A model generated the notes under the pieces. The model saw nothing but the letters and a program-made list of their open reading frames with translations, did not search any database and was not told the DNA's origin. The translations under genes and the position numbers were made by a program. Shown here in pieces: positions 39,432 to 48,488 of a DNA stretch of 64,000 nt (positions within the stretch are counted from its first letter, which is position 1; each line of letters opens with the position of its first letter). The DNA comes from Auanema rhodensis (lineage: Eukaryota > Nematoda > Chromadorea > Rhabditida > Rhabditidae). The DNA is taken from positions 10,912,001 to 10,976,000 of the forward strand of contig OZ059898.1 in NCBI GenBank assembly GCA_964057225.1, in the 5' to 3' direction.

Positions 39432-40283
39432 TCTTTTTCTATTTCTTGCGCTCTCTCTCCTTTCTTTTTTTGAAAGTGTTAGCAGAATAAATAAGCGACA
39501 AATATAATTAAAACTGAAGTAAGATTAGAATCATAAACTGGGTGAGTAGAAATAACCTTTTTTCAGATTTAAACTCTTAATACATAGCTCAACATAAAGC
39601 AAAAAATATTATATTGATAAATTTATTATATACCTGATTAACCATATAATATGCTTCTTTCAAACTTTTATTTTCGCATTGTAGTAGATACATGAGAACC
39701 AGGGTAGCACTGCGGCTCACACCCGCAGCACAAAATACGATTGTCTTTCCACCCTATAATTTTCATTTGAAATAAAAAAAATCATTTACTTAGAAAAAAA
39801 GTTGAAAAATAACTGAAATTCTATATATTTTGAAGAAAATTGATTATTGATTTTTCATTCATAAATATATTTAAATGTTTGAGCTGATACTAAGTGGCGT
39901 AGTATTACCTGATTTTTAGCTTTCGTAATAAACTCAGCGACAGATTCAAAGTGAGGAGATATTTTTGAAATTACGTCATCGTTCACGTTAACTTTCATAT
40001 ATTCAATTCCATTAATTTCTTTGTTAGAAAGATTAGTAGCGTCAATAGCATGTGATATGCCATATTGACGAAGCTAAACAGTAATTGTAAAAATTTTAAA
40101 TATTTGAAATCAAACTAATCTGTAATTTTTAAAATAATACTGAATAAATAATTGAATTATACTAATTAATATATTTTTTAATACCTTCGATTCGGTTATA
40201 CATCCGTAACCAGCAAGATAAAGATGTGGTAAAACTTCACTGATAGAAAAAAGAATTTTATCTTTTGGATTATCTATTTTCAT
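38839..40283 (-). CDS. Atypical dual-specificity phosphatase, 182 aa, His of HCxxGxxR replaced
   Basis: Four exons, all in phase 0: 40283-40185, 40073-39909, 39753-39634 and 39003-38839. The product is a single compact DSP domain like the DUSP14/18/21 group: substrate-pocket start (ISEVLPHLYLAG), general-acid region with Asp (NVNDDV, about residue 72-74), P-loop CAAGVSRSATL (about residue 97) and the C-terminal YMVNQVRPIISPN helix region. The P-loop Cys and Arg are present, but the residue before Cys is Phe (IVFCAAG) instead of the nearly invariant His. The fold should be intact; loss of His is expected to raise the Cys pKa and lower activity, so it may be weak or act as a pseudophosphatase. 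The ATG is 9 bases after a TTTTTTAG acceptor-like site. The first 58 bp of the coding sequence and ~600 bp upstream are duplicated at 49283-49949. Confidence 0.9.
39371..39431. repeat. (TC)n(AC)n microsatellite in a phosphatase intron
   Basis: About 50 bp of TC repeat followed by ACACACAC, in the 630-bp intron 39004-39633. The Ser/Leu frames across it are artefacts. Confidence 0.9.
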
Positions 40284-40892
40284 ATTTTGATACTAAAAAA
40301 GATTTTTTTAATTTATAAAATAAGAAACAGTTGAGGAAACAGTAATAAAATAATGAAAGTTTTGTTTTTCAAGGGAGGAGGTACACGTTGATGCAGCTGA
40401 TCAACGGAAAACAATGAGCTGTCGCGGTTTGAAGAGTCAACGAAAGAACAAAGTCGGCTCTCTCAAGAATCATTAGATAAGAGTACAAGTAAAACTTCAA
40501 TGAATTGTCTTTAATATTTAAGAATATGTTTACATTTATTAGAAAAATAAACCTATTTTCAATATAAAATAAGAATATAGTTTAGAAGATTTTCAGAAGT
40601 TATGTGCCACAAACATTTTCAAGTAACAGCTGCCGAAGAAGCTCAAATTGATTGAGATACTAGCATGTTTCACAAACGAACACGTGCACAACATTAAAGT
40701 TTACAACGTATTAAACATTCATATATTATTATTATTTTAATGAATTAATTAAGAAAAACATCTTAAAATTAAAAAAATAATAAACAAATATTCGAAGATA
40801 CTCTGAATATTATTGAGTTTATTAAAAGTTATACTGTCAATAAGCAAATGCCAATACACTTTTTGTGTACTTTTGCATCAATGCCGTTGTAA
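40226..40892. repeat. 667-bp direct repeat, left copy (phosphatase 5' region)
   Basis: This segment recurs at 49283-49949 with a constant offset of 9057 bp at both ends, so there is no net indel. By eye the copies are identical or nearly so. It includes the first 58 bp of the phosphatase coding sequence and ~600 bp upstream, so this is the copy attached to the working gene. Similarity stops sharply at both edges. Confidence 0.95.
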
Positions 40893-41060
40893 TAGTCACT
40901 TGTACCATTGGTTCAACTGTTCTCTCTCTCTCCGTTCTTTTCCCTCTATTTCTTGTTTTCTCCCTGGTTGTTTTCCTCTGTTTGTATCTTTCTCTGCTGT
41001 TGTATAATTCATCTTCAGTAATGCTTATTGTTATTATTGAAATGATATGAATTCTATGAT

Positions 41061-41790
41061 TTATTTGAATCAAGATGGTTTTAAACTTCGGCGTGCTTTA
41101 TGAATGGGGTAGGAAGAACTGAAGAATGGTCTATCATATCAGAAAATATTTAGTATTGTCTAGTGATGATAGATGCTTAACCGTAGACTTATCAATTGCT
41201 TAGAGTTTTAGAAGACTCAGGGTACTTTTTCAAAAAATTAAATACAATTTTTGTTAATTTTTTTCTAACTTAATTAACTGAGTTCAACGCCGAGGAAGAA
41301 CCGAGGACGAACCGAAAAGGAGCCGAGGAAGAACAGAGGACGAACCAAGGAGGAGCCGAGGACGAACCGAGGAGGAGTCGAGATGAAACCGAGGACGTAA
41401 AAAGCAGGAGCCAAGGATGAGTCGAGAACGAACCAAAACGGAGTCGAAGAGTCGAGAAGGAACCGATAAGGAGTCGAGGAGGAGTGGAGGAAGAACCGAA
41501 GAGTCGAGATGAAACCGAGCACGAACCGAGCAATAGTTGAAACAGCCATAGAGGATCTCAGGAGGAACAGAGGAGGAGCCGAGAAAGAGTCGAAGAGCCG
41601 AGGATGATCCATTGCCCAGAAAATCAATGGTGCCACGCTACCAAGTTCTGTTAATTTTAAGATTACAAATAGAATATAATTTGAAATTCTTAGCAAAACT
41701 CAGGAATACGTGGAGAAAGAAGGGTTTTGTCCAGCAGATCAGGTTGTATGACTTATTTAAAGAATTATTTGAATTAAGATGGTTTTAAAC
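41061..41790. repeat. Segment bounded by 26-bp direct repeats
   Basis: A 26-bp word (TTATTTGAATCAAGATGG and the next eight bases) at 41061-41086 recurs with one mismatch at 41765-41790. The 678 bp between contain minisatellite block A. This looks like the target of an insertion or a short-homology duplication. Confidence 0.7.
41281..41610. repeat. Minisatellite block A (CCGAGGAAGAA orientation)
   Basis: Purine-rich imperfect tandem repeat with a unit near 11 bp (GAACCGAGGAG and variants, mixed with GAGTCGA units). It is the reverse complement of blocks B and D and more GC-rich than the host. Translation gives Leu/Ser/Phe/Arg-rich frames without stops in several frames, a by-product of the repeat. 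Confidence 0.9.
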
Positions 41791-42650
41791 ATATAAAGGA
41801 AACTTTTTATTTAATTTATAACATTTTTGTATTTATTATATTAAAATAATATGATTTTCTGTTAATTAGAATAATATGTATACTAATTTGAATATGTCGA
41901 TTTCTATTCAAATAAGAATAAATCAACTTGAAATAAATAAAAAAAATAAAAAATTATTAAATAATCTTTATTATATTAAAATATTTTATAATTTTAAACA
42001 ATATAATACATTAAAATATAAATTAAAACTTTTCTTTTATAAAATTTTATTCATTTCTTGTAATTTCCAAATCATGAACAGCCGATTTTTGTTTTTGAAA
42101 TTTTTAAAATTTCACGTAAACGTGGTTTACGTCGTCTGAGCGTCAAGGGGTATATAAGCAAATTGTTTTCAGTTGACAGTCATTCGTCCGACTGTAGCCG
42201 TCCGAATAGGTCGACAGCTCCTGGGCTTTTCAGACTCTGAAGTCTTTTGCCAGCTCTGAAGTACTGCGTGGAAAACAAAAGGTAATTTCTTATTTAGCTA
42301 AAACATTTGATATATAAGCTTGTTCAATCTTTTTGTAATCTTGAAATTTACAGAACTTGGAAATGTCTAACACGCAACGCGTCTTCAGCTCTTTTCCGCC
42401 ACGGATTGCGTGGACCATGGACTTTCCGAACTACGGATATCCAAAGTCCCTTCTCTCTCCATGCATTCCTGAATTTTGGTAAGAATTTGAAATCACAATC
42501 TATTTTTAATCTTGAAATTAACAGAACTTGGTAACGTGGCACCATTGATTTTCTGGGCAATGGATCATCCTCGGCTCTTCGATTCTTTCTCGGCTGTTCC
42601 TCCTGGGATCTTCTATGGCTGTTTCAAGTCCTGCTCGGTTCCGTCTCGAC
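41500..42650. repeat. Inverted-repeat pair with ~750-bp spacer
   Basis: 41500-41710 is the inverse of about 42465-42650. The arms share the unique words CCATTGATTTTCTGGGCAA and GTTAACAGAACTTGG-like sequence beside the minisatellite, with scattered mismatches. The spacer is AT-rich up to about 42100 and then carries a possible promoter. This looks like a fold-back or MITE-like element related to the arms of the larger island. Confidence 0.8.
42151..42183 (+). promoter_or_regulatory. Candidate TATA promoter in the fold-back spacer
   Basis: TATATAAG at 42151-42158 is followed 12-24 bp later by TCAGTTGACAGTCATTC (initiator-like), then a leader ending at a donor-like AAAG|gtaatt near 42281. GC content rises at this point. 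It may be the promoter of a mobile element. No clear protein follows. Confidence 0.35.
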
Positions 42651-43385
42651 TCCTCCTCGGTTCTTCCTAAACACCTCCTCGGTTCTTCCTAAACACCTCC
42701 TCGATTCTTCGGTTCGTCCTCGGTTTTTTCTCAGCTCCATCTCGACTGCTCCTCGGTTCTTCTTGGTCTCTTCGACTCCTCATCGGTTCCTCCTCGGCTG
42801 TTCGACTCCTCTTCGACTTCTCCTTGGATCGTTCTCGATCCTTACTCGGTTCCTCGGTTCCTTCACGACTCTTCTGTTCTTCTTCTGTTCCTCTTCGGTT
42901 CTTCCTCAGCTCCTCCTTCTCGACTCCTTCTCGGTTCCTCTTCGACTCTTCGACTCCTTTTCGACTCCTCTTCGGTTCGTTCTCTGTTCTTCAGTTCCTT
43001 TACGAATCCTCGGTTCCTCCTCGGTTCCTCCTCGGTTCCTCCTCGGTTCCTTTTCAACTCTTCGGTTCGTTCTGTGTTCCTCCTCAGTTCCTTTGCGACT
43101 CTTCCACTCCTCGGTTCTTCCTCGGTTCTTCTTTACCTCCTCCTCGACTCCTTCTCGGTTCCTTCACGACTCTTCGGTTTGTTCTCGGTTCTTCCTCGGC
43201 TGCTCAGTTTCTTTTCGACTCTTCGACTCCTCCTCGGTTCCTCTTCGGTTCTTCCTCACCTCCTCCTCGACTCCTTCTCGACTCTTCGACTCCTCTTCGA
43301 CTCTTAGGTTTGTTCTCGGTTCTTCCTCGGCTTCTCGACTCTTCGGTTCGTTCTCGGTTCCTCCTCGGTTCGTCCTCGGTAGTAG
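42559..43385. repeat. Minisatellite block B (TTCCTCGGTTC orientation)
   Basis: About 830 bp of pyrimidine-rich imperfect repeat with an ~11-bp unit. All three + frames and some minus frames are open for 60-200 codons. Because 11 is not divisible by 3, the translation repeats every 11 residues in any frame (SSVPPRFLLGS-like), which marks these frames as artefacts. It is the inverse partner of block A and of block C. Confidence 0.92.
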
Positions 43386-43565
43386 TATATAAAAGGTTGA
43401 CGCTGGACGGTCATTTTGCCCAAATGATTTTTTTTTGCACTTTTTGAATATTTTAATGCTTATTTTTATGAAAAAAGTGTCTAAGCTCATCAAAAATCAG
43501 TCATTTTTGAAAAAAGTCACTTTTTGGGCTCGACGTAGAAGTGACCATTTTGCCCACTTTCAAAT
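43385..43565. repeat. Left inner inverted-repeat segment
   Basis: About 180 bp of unique sequence whose inverse is at 47780-47960, with a few mismatches and a small indel near the inner end (the left copy has an extra GACCATTTTGCCCA-type stretch). Confidence 0.85.
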
Positions 43566-43870
43566 TTTCACTTATATTTATTGTTTTTATTGCTATTAAA
43601 TGAGCTTTTCCCAAAATCTTAAACCTCATACAAATTATGATCTCATTGAATTAGTAGACACATTATAGATCAAGAATTTCCGACACATTTTTTACGTGCA
43701 CCGTGGACTCAAACTACTACTGTAGTTTAATTCTATTTTTGTTACCTAAAATTGTAGCCATGGGAGAGGGGAGTAGACAAAAAGATTAACAACAAGTTTT
43801 CGAGCGGTAGCGAAAACAAGGGGGAGACGATATTGGAAGAGAAGTCGCACTCCATCCCTATCTATTCTAT

Positions 43871-44738
43871 GGTGTGTCAATTGAAACGTGGCTACCCGTG
43901 GGAATTTCGAAAAAATATGCTAATTTTTCAAATTTTTAAAAAATAATTACAAAATTTGAATATATTTAAATCTAATATTACAAAAAAAAATTTTTAAACT
44001 TTACTTTTTAACTTTTTACCTCTTTCAATTTTTTCTTTTTTCGTTATGGATGTAGCACATAAGCGCCATGTCCTACTTTGCACATGTAAGAAGTGGTTTG
44101 CCCGCTTCAAAAACGGCGAGATCGATCTTGCAGATCGTCAAAGACCCGGTGCCAGTCAGAAATTCAGTGATTCTGACCTACAGAATGTTCTCGATCAGAC
44201 TCCTGGAGCAACCCAACTCCAGATTGGGAAAAAACTGAAGGTCAGCAGAACTGCTGTTTCTCTCCGACTTAAAAAAATGGGGAAAATTCACAAAATTTCT
44301 CCGTTTTCCCACATGTCTTGTCTGAGAGCAATCTTAGAACAAGAGTAACTTTAGCTCAGGATCTTCTGATATTGAGCCAAAGAAGGGGGTTTTTTAAAGG
44401 GTTGGTGATTGGAGATGAGAAGTGGATTCTCTACTCCAACCCAACCAGGCCAAAGTTTTGGGTTAGCCCAGGTGAGGAGGTTCCCATGACTCTCAGAGCT
44501 AATCGAGAAACGGCCAAAAAAGCTCTTTTGTCCGTTTTCTGTAATGAAAACAGAGTTCTCTTCTATGAACTTTTACCTTACGGTAAAACCATAGATGGAG
44601 AGTACTATTCTGAACAACTCAGAAGGCTCAATGCTGCCATTGTACCCCGAGAGGAGTTCAGAAGCAGGCGCGTTGTTGCACGACAACGCGCGCCCTCACT
44701 GTTGTGACATACTATAGTCACGTTTCAATTGACACACC
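43871..44738 (+). mobile_element. Deleted mariner element, ~868 bp
   Basis: The 24-bp terminal inverted repeats (GGTGTGTCAATTGAAACGTG plus 4 bp) at 43871-43894 and 44715-44738 differ at one base. TA follows the right end; on the left a TA lies one base further out, so the expected TA duplication is imperfect. The element is about two thirds of a normal mariner and carries the broken transposase described separately. It lies between the left arm and the transposase of the larger element, so it inserted later. Confidence 0.85.
44046..44704 (+). pseudogene. Mariner transposase remnant
   Basis: The first part (44046-44295) has mariner N-terminal features: RHVLL directly fused to KKWFARFKNGEIDLADRQRPG, so the usual helix-turn-helix spacer is deleted, then the second helix-turn-helix region ending GKIHK. 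A frameshift follows. Frame 2 (about 44318-44650) has SESNLRTRV, then GDEKW (first catalytic Asp) and the region up to ...REEF. A second frameshift precedes HDNARPH (second Asp), which is in another frame near 44680. The third-Asp region is missing because the sequence runs straight into the right terminal repeat. It cannot encode an active transposase. Confidence 0.88.
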
Positions 44739-44986
44739 TAATATTATTCCTTGTGGACAAAATCTATCTTTTTTCAATGGTCCCGCTCAATTAATATCAG
44801 TTAGTTTAGTTACATATTATAAAGACTTGTAAGTAGAAGGAACGTTAACCCTAACTATTTTTACTGTTTCATTTATCTTTGATTGAATTTCATATTTCAA
44901 AATGTTTTACTGTCTAGTCGCTTCAAAACAAATATTTCAATTGTATTTTTTGTTCATCTTTAATAACTACAATTTTTATTTCAGGA

Positions 44987-45640
44987 ATGTCGAAGAAGTT
45001 TCTCGTTAATGGTGTTGAGCTGATCTGCGTAGACGAGACGAAGTTCGACGATGTGCACAAACAGTGCAAGGAAAACGTTACCCTTGACGACTTGGAAAGT
45101 TGGGTATGATTTATTTTAATGTTTTTTAATGAATGCTAATAAGCTTTCTAAAAATAAAACTACAAGTTAACAACACTTTTTAAAAGTTATTTTGTTTTTC
45201 TGGAAGAAATGGAGAAGTACAACGCATCGACTTTCATCACGAAAGCCCGTCATTATTTATTTCTTTCTCCTCCGGACCTCATTCAGTCCGCTGAGAAGGA
45301 ATTATATGCTGCCGTATACGCAGCCAAGGAATTATATCTGACTTCTGGATGTATGGATCTGAAGTCGCATAATTCGTTGAAGAATTAATCTGAATGTTTG
45401 AGGTGTTGATCTGAAGTCTCACAACTCGCTCAAGTTTTTCGTACGATTTTCGATTAAACATGCCGAGTTATCCGACGACATCTTCTGGCATTTGCACGAC
45501 AGTTGGACCAAAGTACCGAACAATGGCAACATCGTTTGAGACCGATATCTCGAAAAAACTATAAAGAATATTTCTGAAGTTAATGTTTGGTCGTTGGGAG
45601 CCATCACGTCTTTTAACAAAAACGTGAAAACGAAAGAATG
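44987..45640 (+). pseudogene. Broken gene fragment with HEPN-like helical pattern
   Basis: Exon 1 (44987-45103, 39 codons) starts with ATG two bases after TTATTTCAG and ends at TGG|gtatga. Its codons are GC-richer than the flanks. About 105 bp later an open stretch from 45209 encodes SAEKELYAAVYAAKELYLTSG followed by DLKSHNSL and a stop. After the stop a near-repeat of DLKSHNSL continues in another frame with KFFVRFSIKHAELSDDIFWH, and a later TGA interrupts it. The A..AAK...SH pattern resembles helical HEPN/PaREP-type domains, but I am not sure of the family. The intron between the two parts does not keep frame with any good acceptor. I read it as a decayed, internally duplicated gene piece carried in the mobile island. 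Confidence 0.45.
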
Positions 45641-45659
45641 AAACAGCATAAAAATAAAA

Positions 45660-46560
45660 ATCAAATTAAGTAATTTTAACCAAATAAGTCTTCTTTTGAG
45701 GCGGGAATGTTCTGATATAATCAGAAATTAAAGAGGATTCATGAAGCATATAACGAATCTTTACTATTATTGAATTTTTATTATAGAACACGTGGAATTT
45801 CGCGTGAAAGTCATTTTTCATTTTTTTGTTATTAACATTTTTCTTTGTTCAATCTAACACTTTTGATAATCCGTTGTTTCCGATTATTAATAATAAATAA
45901 TTCTAATTTATTTTGTGTTCTTTTTTTAAACAAGACATTGGTATTATGCACCATGATACCAAATCACTTATGATTTGAATAAATTACTGATTGCGCCTTT
46001 TAGGATTCTACGCAATAGTTTTAATTCAGTTCAGACAGGGGAAGCTAAAAAAAAATAGACGCATTTCATGATTCCCACTATATTATATCCTTGGGTTTCT
46101 GTTCATTATTTTGTCTGTTCTGTTTTGAATTGTATAAAATATGTTTTAAATAGTATCTTATTCTCTGTTGTTTGTAATTTGTTGTAGCTAAGTGCAGTCA
46201 ATAAATTGTTGTATCCTCATTGCTTTTATTTAATTGTCAATGGAGTTAATAGATCCACACTACATATCTCCAAGTTGTTGTAATGGATGATCGTATTCAC
46301 ATAAGACTAATTACTGATTTTCCGGTAAACAGTAATAACCACAGTGATGTGTTTCGAACTCTTGTATTTGAAATGTTGACAACAGTATTTTATCATTTTT
46401 TCTTTTGCGTAAGCAAGCTTCCTAGAAGTACATCTTTTTGAATATTCTTGAAGTTCTTAAGGTGTATAGAGTCCTAAGGAATCGGCTCTAGTGCAGTTCC
46501 CCCCCCCTGCCTAAGCCCCGCCCCTTTTGCCAAACGGTGCATACTTTTTGTCAACCTGTA
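45660..46560. other. Internal spacer of the mobile island
   Basis: AT-rich and without a gene, apart from a short C-run/GC island at 46500-46530. Just beside the transposase stop, minus strand, there is CAGGTTGACAAAAAGTATGC, which looks like the end of a Tc/mariner-type repeat; I could not find a partner copy. Confidence 0.4.
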
Positions 46561-46567
46561 TAATTTA

Positions 46568-47721
46568 TTATTCACGGTTATTAATATCATTCATAAAATC
46601 ATTAATTTCACATAACATATTTTCAAAAAGGTCTGAATTTATGTGTCTACGGCGCCACATAAATTCACACAAATAACCATCTAACATGTGAGTCTGTACT
46701 CCCCATAAACGCTTAAATTTGGCTTTCGTAATGTTTCAAACTCCCTCTATAGTATTAATATGCGCTGCGGTTTCGGGGTCAACAAAATTATATGTATGGT
46801 TAACCGTCCGATGGGTGTATTGTTTGTTTAAAGATTCTAACCCCATAAGCGCGCCAGCAGTCTGATATTATAGTACTTCCAGGATTTATTGAGAATTCAA
46901 TACATTCCTGGAGAGTAGCTCTACTTCTATCAGGTACTGCATACAAAAAACATTCCTTTGTCTCACGACATATCCCCCCAAACACCCATTGCTCTGGCTT
47001 AACCCTACCAACATTATATTTACGCTTAGATACTAGAGTCTTATCTATCTCTACAGTCATATTAGGGCCCCCTATTTTAACTGGATTTTTTAAAAGGGAG
47101 TGAGCACAGACTTCACGTAAAAAATTATTATAATCTACTACGGTATGATTGGATCCTATTCCGAGCTCATCTTTGCAAAATTGGACTGTTGTATACTCCT
47201 TTGTCCAACAGTAAATAAAGAGTATGAAGTTCGAATACGATAAGTGAGAGCCTATTTAATTTTAATTAGTTACATCTTAAAAGTAAAGCTATACCTTCTA
47301 AAAATGTTCTTTTTTTTAATTGCTGTTCTTTCCTACAGCTTTTTTTGGGGCATCTCCACCGTTCACGCTCTATTGAGAGCTTCCTTTCAGATTGGCAGAG
47401 GCTACAGATCATAGCATCTGGTAAAATCCCCTTTTCTTGCAAAAATCGAATTGCACTTTCTTTAGTTGCAACTTTATCTCTCAGAGCGAACATGATGTCA
47501 GATTGAGTTCGAGATTTCGATGGAAAAACTGCAAAAGGAAACTGCACTTGAGCCAAAGGAATCAAAGAAATAAATCTTTGAAATGAATCTAAGTTTACAA
47601 TACCTACTTCTTTTTCTAAAATTTTAGGTGGTAAAGTATCTCGCATGAAAACACCACGGAAATTCTTGATCTTTAATACTTCTACGAAAGCAAGGATATC
47701 TAGATTTGCTAAAGGCTTCAA
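46568..47721 (-). pseudogene. Degenerate Merlin/IS1016 (ISXO2-like) DDE transposase
   Basis: Exon 1 is 47721-47295 and exon 2 starts at 47251; a 43-bp intron (47294-47252) joins FLEG to SHLSYSNFILFIY as expected for the family. A zinc-ribbon-like CSLCQSERK...WRCPKKSC lies near residues 105-130. The catalytic region shows the first Asp in TVEIDKT and the second in SDCWRAY. Then a one-base frameshift occurs between ...RIFKQ and YTHRTVNHTYNFVDP (near 46825), and the third-residue motif TIEGVW has TGG changed to TGA (near 46760). The frame then stays open to TAA at 46568-46570. Both breaks make this copy inactive. The upstream end is only ~60 bp from the right inner inverted repeat. Confidence 0.88.
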
Positions 47722-47779
47722 ATTGTTCTCTAGCTTCGCCTTTTATTCTCTTAAACTTGTTTGAAATGATCAAAAATTG

Positions 47780-47960
47780 TGAAAGTGGACACTTCTACGT
47801 CCAGCCCAAAAAGTGACGTGTTTCAAAAATGACTGATTTTCGATGAGCTTAGACACTTTTTTGATAAAAGTAAGCGTTAAAATATTCAAAAAGTGCAAAA
47901 AAAATCATTTGGGCAAAATGATCGTCCAGCGTCAACCTTTTATATACTACTACCGAGGAC
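47780..47960. repeat. Right inner inverted-repeat segment
   Basis: Inverse partner of 43385-43565. It shares the words AAAAAGTGCAAAAAAAATCA and GTCCAGCGTCAACC with the left copy. Confidence 0.85.
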
Positions 47961-48488
47961 GAACCGAGGAGGAACCGAGAACGAACCGAAGAGTCGAGAA
48001 GGAACTGAGGAGCCGAAGAAGAAACGAGAACAAACCGAAGAGTCGAAGAAGAATCTCGAGTCGAGAAGGAACCGAGAAGGAGTCGAAGAGGAGATGAGGA
48101 AGAACCGAAAAGGAACCGAGGAGGAGTCGAAGAGTCGAAAAGAAACTGAGGACGAACCGAGGAGGAGTCGAAGAGTCGAAAAGGAACTGAGTAGAACAGA
48201 GAACGAACCGAAGAGTCGAGAAGGAACCGAGAAGGAACCGAGAAGGAGTCGAGGAGGAGGTGAGGAAGAACCGAAGAGGAACCGAGGAAGAACCGAGGAA
48301 GAACCGAGGAGCAGTCGAGATGGAGCTGAGAAAGAACCGAGGACGAACCGAAGAATTAAGGAGGAGTTTAGGAGGGACCGAAGAGTCGAGGAAGAACCGA
48401 AGAGCAGTCGAGAACAAACCGAGGAGGAGTCGAGACAGAACCGAGCAGGACTGGAAACAGCCCTAGAAGATCCCAGGAGGAACAGAGG
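47955..48488. repeat. Minisatellite block C (CCGAGGAAGAA orientation)
   Basis: About 530 bp of the ~11-bp unit in purine orientation, inverse of block B. The + frames give Arg/Glu/Asn/Lys-rich translations (KNRRGTEEEPRKNRG-like), an artefact of the repeat. Confidence 0.92.

Noticed and set aside
41876-42139. 87-codon Asn/Lys/Ile/Phe-rich frame in the fold-back spacer
   Set aside because: Typical random frame of AT-rich DNA; no features.
42763-43447. Long stop-free Ser/Leu/Phe/Arg-rich frames of 200+ codons
   Set aside because: They are translations of the ~11-bp minisatellite; several frames are open at once and the peptide repeats every 11 residues in each, as expected from an 11-bp unit.
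44318-44707. Mariner frame 2 as an intact gene
   Set aside because: It starts inside the transposase, ends in a frameshifted HDNARPH region and lacks the third catalytic residue.
47230-47266. An apparent 22-bp intron (GTAACT...AATAG) in the Merlin transposase
   Set aside because: A better donor further upstream (GAAG|gtatag) gives a normal 43-bp intron and joins FLEG to SHL as in the family.
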